Under the pieces are notes generated by a model. That model worked only from the letters and a program-made list of their open reading frames with translations. It was not told where the DNA came from and did no database searches. Positions 25,914 through 35,188 of a DNA stretch of 53,941 nucleotides are shown here, piece by piece (within the stretch, counting starts at the first letter, position 1; the number at the start of each line of letters is the position of its first letter). The stretch is from Spirochaetaceae bacterium (GTDB taxonomy: Bacteria; Spirochaetota; Spirochaetia; DSM-27196; SLAA01). The stretch lies in assembly GCA_003552985.1 (NCBI GenBank), contig PUPD01000302.1:1-53941 (forward strand), given 5' to 3'. The position numbers and the translations under genes are program-made.

Positions 25914-26843
25914 TCAGGGCACGCCGGCGAGGTCACGCAGCGGCCTAAGCACTCGGACCACGTCGTCAGGGTGCAGTCGCGACGCAAATCCTCCCGGCAA
26001 ACTGCCGGGACCGCGGCCTACGGCCCAGACATCGTGGTCTAGGATATGGAGCTCGAGCTCGTAGCGCCTCCCGGTATCGCTGACCGCGCTCACCCGAGCA
26101 TCCGGATCATCCAGCTGCAGCTCCCCGACGTTCCGCAGATCGTCACCGTTCAGGCGATCAAGCGCGGCCAGCATCACCCTTACCTCGGGCGCGTGCGGCT
26201 GCAGTTCGCGCTCCGGCGCCAGCCAGGACTCGAACCGTTCGTACTGCAGCTCATAGCGGTCCCCGGGCGCGTCTACCTGAAGCCGCCGTATCCGGCCGGG
26301 CTCAATTCCTTCAGGAAACACGCGTCGCTCGAGATAATGAGCGAGCTCATCCGGCAGGAGCCTGCGCAGCGCCCGATCAGACAGCGCCCCCCCCTCCCCC
26401 TCCGGTTCGCGATAGTATGTGCCTTCTTCCGCATCAGACCCGAGAGTAAGCTCGTGGGCAGTGCCGTCCCGCAGGCGCACGCGCAGCGTAAGCCGGTTCG
26501 CCTGATCCAGCCCGTAACGCTCAGACCGCTCCGGCGCTTGTGCGGTAACGGTGCGCGCCCGCCGGGCCGCGCTCAGCTCCGACAACGCCGCCATCACTCT
26601 GTCACCACGCGCCGGGCGTCGCGGCTCGGGACGGAGCACCCACCAGGTTCCGTCCTCGCGCTGCAGCTGCAGCTCCGCCTCACCGTAGCCGAGCCACAGC
26701 TCGCGCACCTCCTCAGCGGAGAACCGTACCACTGCAGGCGGCCGGTCGCGCCCCCCAAGCAGCCCGAGGAGGGCTCCGCCCAGAAGCGCGGCAAGCAGGA
26801 CGATGCCGGCCACAGCTCTCAGCTGTTGCCGATTCGACACCAT
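25914..26843 (-). CDS. DUF4340 protein, ABC exporter auxiliary
   Basis: 309 aa from ATG 26843 (MVSNRQQLRAV), one nt after the stop of the GldG-like gene; the track's start at 26927 lies inside that gene. An N-terminal membrane anchor (VAGIVLLAALLGGALLGLLGG) precedes a soluble domain with DUF4340-type strands: VRELWLGYGEAELQLQRED, TWWVLRP and RYGLDQANRLTLRVRLRDGTAHELTLGSD. Proteins of this type commonly follow GldG-like genes. Last gene of the minus-strand exporter set, 51 nt from the convergent membrane protein gene. The biochemical role is unknown. Confidence 0.78.
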   Translation of the reverse strand: MVSNRQQLRAVAGIVLLAALLGGALLGLLGGRDRPPAVVRFSAEEVRELWLGYGEAELQLQREDGTWWVLRPEPRRPARGDRVMAALSELSAARRARTVTAQAPERSERYGLDQANRLTLRVRLRDGTAHELTLGSDAEEGTYYREPEGEGGALSDRALRRLLPDELAHYLERRVFPEGIEPGRIRRLQVDAPGDRYELQYERFESWLAPERELQPHAPEVRVMLAALDRLNGDDLRNVGELQLDDPDARVSAVSDTGRRYELELHILDHDVWAVGRGPGSLPGGFASRLHPDDVVRVLRPLRDLAGVP

Positions 26844-26844
26844 A

Positions 26845-28407
26845 TCAGCGGTCTTCAGCTTGGGCGCCGCTCCACACCCGCGCCGCGCGTCGCACGCGTC
26901 TTCTGCGATACCATGCGCCCGCGACAATTATCGCCAGTGGAATCACTGCCGCGTTGAGGACGGCAGCCAGCCAACCGTGGAAGGCGCGCGCGGCCGGCTG
27001 CGTCACCGCATCGAGACGCCGTTCAGTGGGCGCCTCGCGTCGCAGAACCGCCAGGTCCTCGTTACCGGTCACCCAGTGCGCCGCATTGTCGAGAAACCAC
27101 AGCGTGCCTCGGGGAGCGGCAAGCTGCAGCATATCGCTGAAACTGCGGGACCCTGATACGATTACCACACGCCCTCCTTCGCGATTCTCCGGTCGCTCGA
27201 GGGCAACCGCCAACGGGTATCCTCCGCTGAACCGTTCCTGCGGCGCGGGCTCACGGAGAGCTCCCGGGGAGACCTCGTTCGGATCTTCGAGATACCACGA
27301 CTCGGGCGAGCTCCGCGCCAGCACCGTCGCCTTGAAGCCCACCGGCGTCATTCCCTCGACCACGTCCAGCTCCAGCCGGCTCGGCCACAAAAGGCTTATG
27401 CCCGGGACGGCATGGTTCACGGGGTGCTCCCCGGCCAGGTCCTCCAGGGCCGGCCAGAACGGGTACGGTTCCTCGTCCTCAACGCGCGCATCGCCGACCT
27501 CGCGCTCAACCGGAATGGGCCGGTTACGAGGGTCAAGCACCAGCGCCGGATGCAGGTTGACGCCGTAATCGCCCAGAAGCTCGGTCATATACAACTGCTC
27601 CACGGGCTGCACGCGAGCGCCGATCTCAGGCTCAACCCGCAGCCCGTCGGCGGCGATCACCGCGCCGCCCCCGGCGGCGATAAACGCTTGCAGACGATCG
27701 ACCGCCTCGCTCCCGAGCTCGCTGTTACCGATCACCAGAATGCCCGAGAGAGAGTCGGGGATCGTCTCTCCCGGGTCAACAACCCGCAACCTAAAGCGGC
27801 GCGACAGCTGGTTCGCCGCAAGCTGCAGCGAATCCCGGATCGAGATCCCCGGATCGCCGATCACGACCCCCAGCTCAGGGCGCTCTCCACGCTCCAGAGC
27901 CGCAATCGCGGCGGTAAGCTCGAATTCGATTTCATTGGCGTCGAACGCCAACGGGATCACCTCCCGCCGGTCACGGTACTCCAGCACGATACCGGAATAG
28001 ACCGTCACCGCTTGCTGCTCGGGACCGCGCTGCAACTGGACCCGCTGAGGCACCACGCCGAGCTCTTCCGCCTCGCGTCGCCGGGCTTCCGATTCGTCAG
28101 GGTCCAGGACCCGATACTCGATCCTGCCGCCTGCGCGACCTGCGTACTCTTCGAGATACTCCTCAATATGCCGCGTCTCGACCGTCCGGTCACGCAAGGT
28201 TCCCGACAGATAGTAGCGCACGGCCACCGGGTCATCGAGGCGCTCCCAGACCGCACGCGTCTGCGGCATTACCGAGAACGCCCGCTCGGCGGTGAGGTCC
28301 ACTCGGACCGAAAACAGCATGAGGTTCAGCGCGAGCAACCCCAACCCGGTGAGCACGCTCGCCGCAACCAACCGTCGCCGCAGATCTTCTCGCATCTGCT
28401 CAGTCAC
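26845..28407 (-). CDS. GldG-like ABC transporter auxiliary membrane protein
   Basis: 520 aa from GTG 28407 (VTEQMREDLRRRL), a GTGA overlap with the permease stop; ATG 28395 is the alternative and the track's start at 28662 is inside the permease gene. The N-terminus has one membrane helix (SVLTGLGLLALNLMLFSV). Then comes DLTAERAFSVMPQTRAV, which is close to the start seen in GldG-type proteins, and VRYYLSGTLRD. A large periplasmic region follows (ABC_transp_aux type: DPDESEARRREAEELGV, GIVLEYRDRREVIPL), and a C-terminal helix (VLNAAVIPLAIIVAGAWY) before a basic tail. GldG works with GldA and GldF in Bacteroidetes gliding; in spirochaetes the substrate is unknown. Confidence 0.83.
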   Translation of the reverse strand: MTEQMREDLRRRLVAASVLTGLGLLALNLMLFSVRVDLTAERAFSVMPQTRAVWERLDDPVAVRYYLSGTLRDRTVETRHIEEYLEEYAGRAGGRIEYRVLDPDESEARRREAEELGVVPQRVQLQRGPEQQAVTVYSGIVLEYRDRREVIPLAFDANEIEFELTAAIAALERGERPELGVVIGDPGISIRDSLQLAANQLSRRFRLRVVDPGETIPDSLSGILVIGNSELGSEAVDRLQAFIAAGGGAVIAADGLRVEPEIGARVQPVEQLYMTELLGDYGVNLHPALVLDPRNRPIPVEREVGDARVEDEEPYPFWPALEDLAGEHPVNHAVPGISLLWPSRLELDVVEGMTPVGFKATVLARSSPESWYLEDPNEVSPGALREPAPQERFSGGYPLAVALERPENREGGRVVIVSGSRSFSDMLQLAAPRGTLWFLDNAAHWVTGNEDLAVLRREAPTERRLDAVTQPAARAFHGWLAAVLNAAVIPLAIIVAGAWYRRRRVRRAARVWSGAQAEDR

Positions 28408-29129
28408 TCCTCCGCCCGTGCTAACCGAAGCTCGGCCAGATACAACATCGCTGCGGTGAGCGTTAGGTAGTACCCCACCGAGCCGGTGTCGACTACTCCG
28501 CGGGCAAACCCGCGAAACTGGTGCTCGAGCGATACCGAACGCAGAATCTCGGCCGGCCAGCCGGGTAGATTCACGAACAGCGGCAGCTGGTGCACCGCGT
28601 TCAGCACCAGTAAAACGAGCAGCCCCCCGAGATATGCGCTCACCTGGCTGCGCATTCGGCATGAAACCGCCATCGCGACCGCCACGCTTGCTGCGGCGAG
28701 CAGGACCGCACCGATATACTCGGCCGCGATCGCGCCGAAATCAAACGCGCCGAGCCGCATCACCGAGAGCGGGACCGCCGCTGTGAGCAGCAACATGCAA
28801 AGCACAACGCACATGACTGCCGCAAACTTGCCGAGGACAATGGCTCTATCGCTGAGCGGCGCGCTCCGCAGTAGCTCGAGGGTGCCGGTGCGCCGCTCCT
28901 CGACCCAGGTGCGCATCGTCAACGCCGGGAGTATCACGACGTACAGCACCGGAAAGGCTGCAAAGTAACCGCGCAGGCTCGCCAGATCGGTTCCGAGGAA
29001 GTCGTAGAACCAGACGAACCAGACCGCGGCCGGCACCAAGAACCCGGCTACCACCAGGTAGGGCATGCCGGTAGCGGAATACTGCCGCAGCTCTTTGCGC
29101 AGGACGGTTGTCAGCGCTTGTCGGGTCAT
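28404..29129 (-). CDS. ABC-2 type permease (GldF-like)
   Basis: 241 aa from ATG 29129, overlapping the ATPase stop as ATGA; the 284-aa frame in the track extends into that gene. Six hydrophobic segments fit the ABC-2 permease topology, with the family phrase TWVEERRTGTLELLRSAPLSD after the second helix and VMCVVLCMLLLTAAVPL later. It should form the membrane channel with the ATPase encoded just upstream. Size and operon order (ATPase, permease, GldG-like) match the Gld-type exporter arrangement. Confidence 0.88.
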   Translation of the reverse strand: MTRQALTTVLRKELRQYSATGMPYLVVAGFLVPAAVWFVWFYDFLGTDLASLRGYFAAFPVLYVVILPALTMRTWVEERRTGTLELLRSAPLSDRAIVLGKFAAVMCVVLCMLLLTAAVPLSVMRLGAFDFGAIAAEYIGAVLLAAASVAVAMAVSCRMRSQVSAYLGGLLVLLVLNAVHQLPLFVNLPGWPAEILRSVSLEHQFRGFARGVVDTGSVGYYLTLTAAMLYLAELRLARAEE

Positions 29130-30106
29130 CGTCTGCCCCCAACCGCGCCGGAATCGGAAGACCCGTCTTCCGAGCTGGTGAGCTCTCCGAACACCGCTTC
29201 CAGGTCGGTCGAGAGCTCCTGCAGGCCCTCGAGCCTGTAGCCGGCCTCCACCGCCCAATCAAACAGCACGCTACCTTCGATATTGCCGCCGGCCAGCACC
29301 ACCTCCAGACTCCACGGCTTGCCGCCGTCGCCGCGTTCGAGTAGCTCTACCGACTGCACCCCGCTATGCCGCGCGAGGGCGGTCTCCACACCGGCATCCG
29401 CCGGAGCGTGAACCCGCACCCGAAAACGCCTTACCCCGCTGTGTCGGCCGCTAAGCTCCTGCGTAGCACCCGCCCCGGCCACCCTTCCCTGCGACAGGAG
29501 CACCACCCGCTCGCACAGTGCCTCAACCTCTCCCAACAGGTGCGTGGAAAGAATCACCGCCTTCTCGCGCGCGACGCGGCGTAACAGCCCCCTGATCTCG
29601 CGCATTTGGTTCGGATCCAGCCCCGAATGCGGCTCGTCGAAGATCAGAATCGGCGGATCGTGCACCAGCGCCTGGGCGATCCCGAGACGCTGCCGGTACC
29701 CTCGGGAGAGCTCCCGCACCGGTCGGTGCATCACGTCTTCCAGTCCACACTGGTGGGCAACCCGTTCAACGGCAGCGCGGCGCGAGCCGGCAGCCACAAA
29801 ATGCGCCTCGGCTGCGAAGCGAAGCTGCTCGACCACCAGCAGCTCCTCATAGCTCGGGGCGTTTTCCGGCAGATATCCCACCGCCGCTTTGGCATCGGTG
29901 GAATCGCGCCGAATCGATCGGCCGCAGAGAACCGCATCCCCGGAATCCGGAGCGAGCGTTCCGGCGAGCATACGCAGCAGCGTGGTTTTGCCGGCGCCGT
30001 TCGGGCCCAACAAGCCAACGAGATCGCGCTCCCCGACAGTGAAACTGACGCCGTCAACGGCGCGAATCTCACGATAGCGTTTTCTGAGCTCGTGAACTTC
30101 GATCAT
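29126..30106 (-). CDS. ABC transporter ATP-binding protein (GldA-like)
   Basis: 326 aa. Walker A GPNGAGKTT near residue 37, Q-loop region VGYLPENAPSYEEL, signature LSRGYRQRLGIAQAL, Walker B ILIFDEPHSGLDP and H-loop STHLLGEVEAL are all intact. The C-terminal 90 residues form an extra domain (FRVRVHAPADAGVETAL) as in ABC-2 exporter ATPases. It drives the permease encoded by the overlapping next gene. It starts 71 nt after rnz on the same strand, so it may share the fabV-rnz transcript; no convincing promoter was seen in the gap. Confidence 0.93.
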   Translation of the reverse strand: MIEVHELRKRYREIRAVDGVSFTVGERDLVGLLGPNGAGKTTLLRMLAGTLAPDSGDAVLCGRSIRRDSTDAKAAVGYLPENAPSYEELLVVEQLRFAAEAHFVAAGSRRAAVERVAHQCGLEDVMHRPVRELSRGYRQRLGIAQALVHDPPILIFDEPHSGLDPNQMREIRGLLRRVAREKAVILSTHLLGEVEALCERVVLLSQGRVAGAGATQELSGRHSGVRRFRVRVHAPADAGVETALARHSGVQSVELLERGDGGKPWSLEVVLAGGNIEGSVLFDWAVEAGYRLEGLQELSTDLEAVFGELTSSEDGSSDSGAVGGRR

Positions 30107-30177
30107 GGTCTCTCTCAGCTACCACGTCTCAACGCGTACCACGGCTTAGCGGGTGAGCTCCCGGCCGTCGGGCTCGA

Positions 30178-31119
30178 TCACTCGTCACGGTACGGCAGTT
30201 GAATCGCCTGGCGGTCCCGCGTCAAGAAGGAATTGGGGAAGACCCTACGCGCCTCTTTGACGAGCAGCTTCAGCTGACCGTCGGCATAGCGGGGGCTGTA
30301 ATGGATCAGCCCCATCCGTTGCACGCCTCCGGCGGCGGCCGCCAGCTCACCCGCATCGGCCGCAGTCATGTGCTTCTTCTCATGCGCGGTTTCGCGAAAC
30401 TCACTATGAAACATTCCTTCACAGATCAACAGGTCCGAGCCGGCGACTTCTCCCGGCAGATCGCTGCGAAACAGCGAATCGGTGATAAACGAGAACTTCC
30501 GGCCCGGCCGCGGTGGACCGAGGACCTGCTCGGGAAGCACTACAGCGTCGTTTTCCAGCGTAACGCGCTCGCCCCGCTGCAGCCGAGCCCACAGCGGCCC
30601 GCGCGGTACGCCGAGCTCAAGCGCACGTTCCGGATGGAATACGCCGGGGCGCTGGTCCTCCTCGAGAATGTAGCCGACACAGGTCCGCGTGTGGTTAAGC
30701 GGAACCGACCGAACCGTGAACCCCTCGCCTGTATATACTACCCCGCCGACGCGCGGATTTTCGATCTCCAGCACCACGATTTCGTAGTTGATGTACATCT
30801 CGAGCACGTCGCGCGCCCAGTCGACGAACTCCTTGATCCGCGGTGGACCGATGATATACAGGGGCTCACTGCGGTCGACCTGTGCCGAAAGCATCAGCAT
30901 CCCGGGGAGACCGGTCACATGGTCGGCGTGCGTGTGCGATACGAATATGGCGCTGATCTTCTTCCAGCGCAGGTTGAGCTCACGCAGCGAGACCTGGGTA
31001 CCCTCTCCGCAATCGAACAGAAGAAGCTCCCCTTCCCGCCGCAGGAGAATTGAGGTGAGGTGTCGCCCCGGCAGCGGCATCACTCCGCCGCACCCGAGGA
31101 CAAAAGCTTCCATGTTCAT
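30178..31119 (-). CDS. rnz: Ribonuclease Z
   Basis: 313 aa, the normal length of short-form RNase Z. The metallo-beta-lactamase motifs are present: SHTHADHVTGLPG (HxHxDH), LNHTRTCVGYI in the exosite/His region, SFITDSLF with the bridging Asp, CEGMF, and HYSPRYAD with the last metal His. The enzyme removes 3' trailers from tRNA precursors. The start ATG 31119 overlaps the fabV stop (TAATG); a second ATG two codons on (MEAFVLGCGG) is equally close to the domain start. Co-transcribed with fabV. Confidence 0.93.
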   Translation of the reverse strand: MNMEAFVLGCGGVMPLPGRHLTSILLRREGELLLFDCGEGTQVSLRELNLRWKKISAIFVSHTHADHVTGLPGMLMLSAQVDRSEPLYIIGPPRIKEFVDWARDVLEMYINYEIVVLEIENPRVGGVVYTGEGFTVRSVPLNHTRTCVGYILEEDQRPGVFHPERALELGVPRGPLWARLQRGERVTLENDAVVLPEQVLGPPRPGRKFSFITDSLFRSDLPGEVAGSDLLICEGMFHSEFRETAHEKKHMTAADAGELAAAAGGVQRMGLIHYSPRYADGQLKLLVKEARRVFPNSFLTRDRQAIQLPYRDE

Positions 31120-32282
31120 TACGGGGTGACGTCCGCCTCGTAGTCCACGTTGTCGTAGCCGAAACCGTGAATCTGGAGGAACTGTTTGCGATAGTCCTCA
31201 AGATCGGCCAGCTCGTGAATGTTGTCGTTGTTTACAAGCTCCCATCTGCGCCGAACCTCGTCCTGCACATCATCGCGTAGCTCCCAATCGTCGAGCCGGA
31301 TGCGGCCCTCCTCATCGGTCGGGATTTCGTCGCCTCTGTACAGTCGGTCCGAAAACAATCGATAACACTGCTCGATACAGCCTTCCTCCAGGCCCTTTTC
31401 CTGCATTACGCCGGACAGAAGCACGAAGTAGAGCCCCACCGGTATTACCGCACTCGAGCGCGTCACCACCGCCTTGTTGACCGAGACGTATGCCCGCCCA
31501 CCGTACCGCGCCATCCGCTGCTGCAGCTCTTTCGCGGTCTGCTCGAGATGGTCTTTCGCTCGGCCGATGGTACCGTCCCGATAGACCTCACGGGTAAGCT
31601 CGGACCCAATATATGAGTACGCTACGGTCAGCGGGTTCTCTGCAAGCACGCCGGCCTGTTCCAACGCCTCGATCCAGAGCGTCCAGTCTTCGCCGCCCAT
31701 GACCTTCACGGTGGTCTCAATCTCTTCTTCGTTCGCCGGTTCGAGATGTACTTCTCCGATCTCACCCTTCATCAGATCAAGCGACCGGCCGGTAAACGGC
31801 TTCCCGATCGGCTTGAGAACCGAACGATACATGGTTCCGGTTTCCGGATCGGTGCGAACCGGGCTCGCAAGGCTGTAGATCACGAAATCGACCTGACCAA
31901 GATGCTCGCGCACAGCCTCTATTGTCTGCTGCTTTATCTCCTGCGAGAACGCATCGCCATTGAGCGAGACTGAGCGCAACCCGGACTCCCGCGCACACTC
32001 ATCAAACGCCTGCGTGTTGTACCAACCGGCGGTTCCGCTCCGCTTCGCTGAGCCTTCCTTCTCGAACGCCACGCTCACGGTGGTCGCCTCGCAACCAAAG
32101 GCGGCCACGATTCGGGAAGCCAACCCGTACCCGGTTGATCCGCCGATCACCAGTACTCGCTTCGGGCCGTCGACTGAGCCGGCTTGCCGTACGTACTCGA
32201 TCTGCCGGCGAACATGCTCACCGCACCCGACCGGATGCGCGTTCATACAGATGTTATTGCGAATCATCGGCTTAATGACCAT
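31119..32282 (-). CDS. fabV: NADH-dependent enoyl-ACP/trans-2-enoyl-CoA reductase FabV
   Basis: 387 aa from ATG 32282, with AGGAAGG 6 nt upstream; the longer track frame has no supporting signal. The N-terminal motif MVIKPMIRNNICMNAHP, the cofactor loop IGGSTGYGLASR and the active-site spacing Y-x8-K (YRDGTIGRAK) are the features of FabV, as is DFVIYSLASPVR. It reduces the enoyl double bond in fatty acid elongation or, in Treponema, crotonyl-CoA-type substrates. FabV is a triclosan-tolerant type of enoyl reductase in several bacteria. It diverges from hisD across about 200 nt and is followed directly by rnz. Confidence 0.95.
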   Translation of the reverse strand: MVIKPMIRNNICMNAHPVGCGEHVRRQIEYVRQAGSVDGPKRVLVIGGSTGYGLASRIVAAFGCEATTVSVAFEKEGSAKRSGTAGWYNTQAFDECARESGLRSVSLNGDAFSQEIKQQTIEAVREHLGQVDFVIYSLASPVRTDPETGTMYRSVLKPIGKPFTGRSLDLMKGEIGEVHLEPANEEEIETTVKVMGGEDWTLWIEALEQAGVLAENPLTVAYSYIGSELTREVYRDGTIGRAKDHLEQTAKELQQRMARYGGRAYVSVNKAVVTRSSAVIPVGLYFVLLSGVMQEKGLEEGCIEQCYRLFSDRLYRGDEIPTDEEGRIRLDDWELRDDVQDEVRRRWELVNNDNIHELADLEDYRKQFLQIHGFGYDNVDYEADVTP

Positions 32283-32431
32283 AGCTGCCTTCCTGTTTCG
32301 GTGTGCCGGGACGATAACGCGTATCAACCCCGGTATCGGGTGTCCGCAAAAACCTAACGCAGAGCGCGAAAAAAGGCAATAACGACCACGCCCGCGCGCG
32401 CACCAAGTCGGCCACACCCCCACGCACTCCG

Positions 32432-32460
32432 TTGACGAAGCCGCGGCGGGCGAGTACCGT
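32432..32460 (+). promoter_or_regulatory. Candidate promoter of the hisD-like gene
   Basis: TTGACG (32432-32437), 17 nt, TACCGT (32455-32460); the start codon is 20 nt downstream with GGAGG between. The -35 and spacing are good, the -10 is weak. The same TTGACG box precedes lon. Confidence 0.42.
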
Positions 32461-32479
32461 AAGCGCCGGAGGCTGAGGT

Positions 32480-33787
32480 ATGACACTGAGCATTAAGCGC
32501 TGGAATCAGCTTACGGAGGACGAGCAGCGGCGCTTGCTTGCCCGTTCCGAGATCGATATCAATCGCGTTACCCCACAGGTTGCGAAGATCGTAGAGCGGG
32601 TCAGGCAGGAAGGCGACCGGGCGCTTGTGGAGATCACTAGAGAACTGGACCGAGCCGAGCTTGGTGAGCTCGGAGTGCGCGTCACCGCCGACGAGATCAG
32701 GACGGCCGCCGATCAGCTGGAGCCGCAGCTTCGCCGGGCGCTCGATTATGCGATCGAAAACGTCGAACGTTTTCACTCGCAGCAGCGCAGCGAGGCCTTC
32801 CCATTGACCGAGGTTCGTCCCGGGATTCTCGCCGGCGAACGGAGCACGCCGATTGATTCCGCCGGTCTCTACGTCCCGCGCGGTCGGGGAAGCTTCCCGT
32901 CGATGCTCTACATGCTCGCCGTGCCGGCGAGCTTAGCCGGTGTCGAACGCATTGTGGTTGCCACACCGCCGGCGACAGATGGAACGGTAGATCCCGCCTG
33001 CCTGTATGCAGCCGAACGCTGTGGGGTGCATGAGGTCTATCGGGTGGGCGGCGCGCAGGCAGTGGCGGCCCTGGCATACGGAACCGAGAGTCTCAAACCG
33101 GTTGCCAAGATCGTCGGCCCGGGAAGCATGTATGTAGCCGCGGCCAAACATCTTCTGCATCATGTGGTTGATGTCGGCCTCCCGGCCGGGCCGTCGGAGT
33201 CGATCATTCTGGCAGACCGCCATGCCGACCCATGGCGAGTTGCGCTGGACCTTTTGATCGAGGCCGAACACGGTTCCGACTCGCAGGCCCTGCTGATTAC
33301 GCCGAGCACCGCGATTGCGGAGGCCGTTGTTGAGCTGATCCCCGAGTTAGTCGGTCGCGTTCCCGAGCCTCGCAAGACCTATCTACACGACGTGCTCAGC
33401 GGTTACGGCGGCATTATCCTCGCTGAGTCGGTTGAACACGCGGCTGAGATCGTGAACCGGTTCGCGCCGGAACACCTGCAGTTGCAGACAACTGCCCCGT
33501 GGGAGACGCTGTCGTTGATCCGCAACGCCGGAGAGGTGCTCCTCGGGGAGGACACCCCCTTCAGCGCTGCCAACTACGCCACCGGACCGAACGCGGTTCT
33601 ACCGACCGGCGGCACCGCTCGAACTTATTCGGCGGTCTCGGTCCGTGACTTCAGCAAGTACTCCTCGGTGATACACGTGACTCCACGCGGTTATCACGAT
33701 CTAAAGGACCACGTGATCGTTCTCGCCGAGTACGAAGGCTTCTTCAGTCACGCCGAAGCACTGAAGCGCCGAGACGAAACACTGTGA
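32480..33787 (+). CDS. hisD: Histidinol dehydrogenase family protein
   Basis: 435 aa. Family features: GLYVPRGRGSFPSMLYM, VGGAQAVAALAYGT, KIVGPGSMYVAAAK, AEHGSDSQALLIT (Gln and His zinc ligands) and FAPEHLQLQ with the catalytic Glu-His pair. The third metal-ligand region reads SAANYATGPNAVLPTGG, whereas authentic HisD usually has GDY...GPNHVLPT; the expected zinc Asp appears as Asn and the following His as Ala. No other histidine gene is in the window. The protein may therefore be a HisD relative acting on another alcohol substrate. GGAGG lies 7 nt before the ATG. folC follows after 37 nt. Confidence 0.85.
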   Translation: MTLSIKRWNQLTEDEQRRLLARSEIDINRVTPQVAKIVERVRQEGDRALVEITRELDRAELGELGVRVTADEIRTAADQLEPQLRRALDYAIENVERFHSQQRSEAFPLTEVRPGILAGERSTPIDSAGLYVPRGRGSFPSMLYMLAVPASLAGVERIVVATPPATDGTVDPACLYAAERCGVHEVYRVGGAQAVAALAYGTESLKPVAKIVGPGSMYVAAAKHLLHHVVDVGLPAGPSESIILADRHADPWRVALDLLIEAEHGSDSQALLITPSTAIAEAVVELIPELVGRVPEPRKTYLHDVLSGYGGIILAESVEHAAEIVNRFAPEHLQLQTTAPWETLSLIRNAGEVLLGEDTPFSAANYATGPNAVLPTGGTARTYSAVSVRDFSKYSSVIHVTPRGYHDLKDHVIVLAEYEGFFSHAEALKRRDETL

Positions 33788-33824
33788 GCCGGGTCCCAAG
33801 AGCCGGGACGCCGAGTACCGTGCG

Positions 33825-35144
33825 ATGAACGATGCACGATTGCAGGCCGTCGATGCCGGCTTCGCGTATTTCGAGAGCTTCACCAATCTCGAGCGCGACG
33901 CAGGGGCTGCAAGAACGCCGATGCGTCTCGAACGCATGCGCGATCTCCTCAGCTCGTTCGGAAACCCGCAGGAGCGGTTTCGGTCCATTCATATCGCCGG
34001 ATCCAAAGGCAAAGGCTCCACCGGCGCCTTTCTCGCGAGCGTGCTGCGCTCTCTCGGTCATCGGGTTGGGTTCTACACCTCGCCCCATGTCAGGGATTAC
34101 CGCGAGCGGATCACGGTCGACAACGGCTACGCCTCCGAGGTCGTCCTGCGGGATGCCTTCGCCGCGATCCGGCGACACGTCGAGACAACCTATCCGGCTT
34201 CCAACACCGAGCGCCCGACGACCTTCGAGCTTCTGACCCTGCTTGCCTTCCTCGTGTTCCGCGAGACCGGATGCGACTGGGCGGTCGTCGAAACCGGTTT
34301 GGGTGGGCGTTTGGACGCAACCAACGTGCTCCGCCCGCAGGCCTGCGTGCTTACCCGGATCGAGCGTGAGCACGTGGAGTACCTGGGCGACCGCCTGGAG
34401 CAGATAGCCGCCGAGAAGGCCGGTATTATCAAGGCGAAAACGCCTGTGTTCTGCTCAGCCCAATACCCGGAGGTGATCAATGTTATTCGCACCCGGGCTT
34501 CCGAGCTCGAGGCGCCCCTGTTCGAGCTGCCTGCGGCTTTGAGGCTGTGCGACACCACCTTCACACGCGGTGGCATGCATCTGCGTCTGCGGATCGAGGG
34601 CTTCCCGGAGCTCTCGACCGACCTGCGGCTGACCGGCAGTGTCCAGGCGCAGAACGCAGCCCTTGCCGCTTATGCGCTGTTTTCGTTGTTTCCGCAGACG
34701 CCCCTCGCCGCAATGGAAAGCGGGATTTCGGCCGCATGGCTCCCTGCCCGCGGCGAGCTACCGGCCACGGTTCCCCCAATCATGATCGACGGAGCGCATA
34801 CTCCGAACTCGGTGGAAGCGGTAACGGCGGAGTTCTGCAGGTTGTTCGAAGCTCCGCGGACGCTGGTGTTCGGCGCCGTGCGTGGCAAGGATTACCCGGC
34901 GATGGCAGCGGCTTGCGCCGGAGCGTTCGAGCGCGTCATTATCTCGCGTCCGGGACGGTTCAAACCAAGCGACCTAGAGGAGCTCGCCGCGGCATTCCGC
35001 ACGGTGCACCCCAGAGTCGAGCTGTGTCCGGAGGCCGACGAGGCCTGGGCGCGGGTGCGTAGTCACGGCGACCCGGCCCTCATCACCGGCTCGTTCTATC
35101 TGGCAGCCGAGCTTCATGCCGTTCTGGACAAGAGCAGCGACTAG
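33825..35144 (+). CDS. folC: Folylpolyglutamate/dihydrofolate synthase
   Basis: 439 aa, Mur-ligase fold. The ATP-binding loop appears as IAGSKGKGSTGAFL near residue 48, followed by GFYTSPHVRDYRERITVD, the FolC signature. CDWAVVETGLGGRLDATN and EHVEYLGDRLEQIAAEKAGIIK complete the central domain, and MIDGAHTPNSVEA marks the C-terminal domain. The enzyme adds glutamate to folates, and often also to dihydropteroate. The protein is cytosolic. The start ATG at 33825 has no strong ribosome-binding site; a second in-frame start is not evident. Confidence 0.93.
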   Translation: MNDARLQAVDAGFAYFESFTNLERDAGAARTPMRLERMRDLLSSFGNPQERFRSIHIAGSKGKGSTGAFLASVLRSLGHRVGFYTSPHVRDYRERITVDNGYASEVVLRDAFAAIRRHVETTYPASNTERPTTFELLTLLAFLVFRETGCDWAVVETGLGGRLDATNVLRPQACVLTRIEREHVEYLGDRLEQIAAEKAGIIKAKTPVFCSAQYPEVINVIRTRASELEAPLFELPAALRLCDTTFTRGGMHLRLRIEGFPELSTDLRLTGSVQAQNAALAAYALFSLFPQTPLAAMESGISAAWLPARGELPATVPPIMIDGAHTPNSVEAVTAEFCRLFEAPRTLVFGAVRGKDYPAMAAACAGAFERVIISRPGRFKPSDLEELAAAFRTVHPRVELCPEADEAWARVRSHGDPALITGSFYLAAELHAVLDKSSD

Positions 35145-35188
35145 GTCTTACACTGGAAGCGCACACCGCATAAGAACGCAAAAGCAGC

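Noticed and set aside
26046-26957. 303-aa plus-strand ORF
   Set aside because: Antisense to the DUF4340 gene, no recognisable domain.
27412-28470. 352-aa plus-strand ORF
   Set aside because: Complementary to the GldG-like gene; high-GC shadow without motifs or ribosome-binding site.
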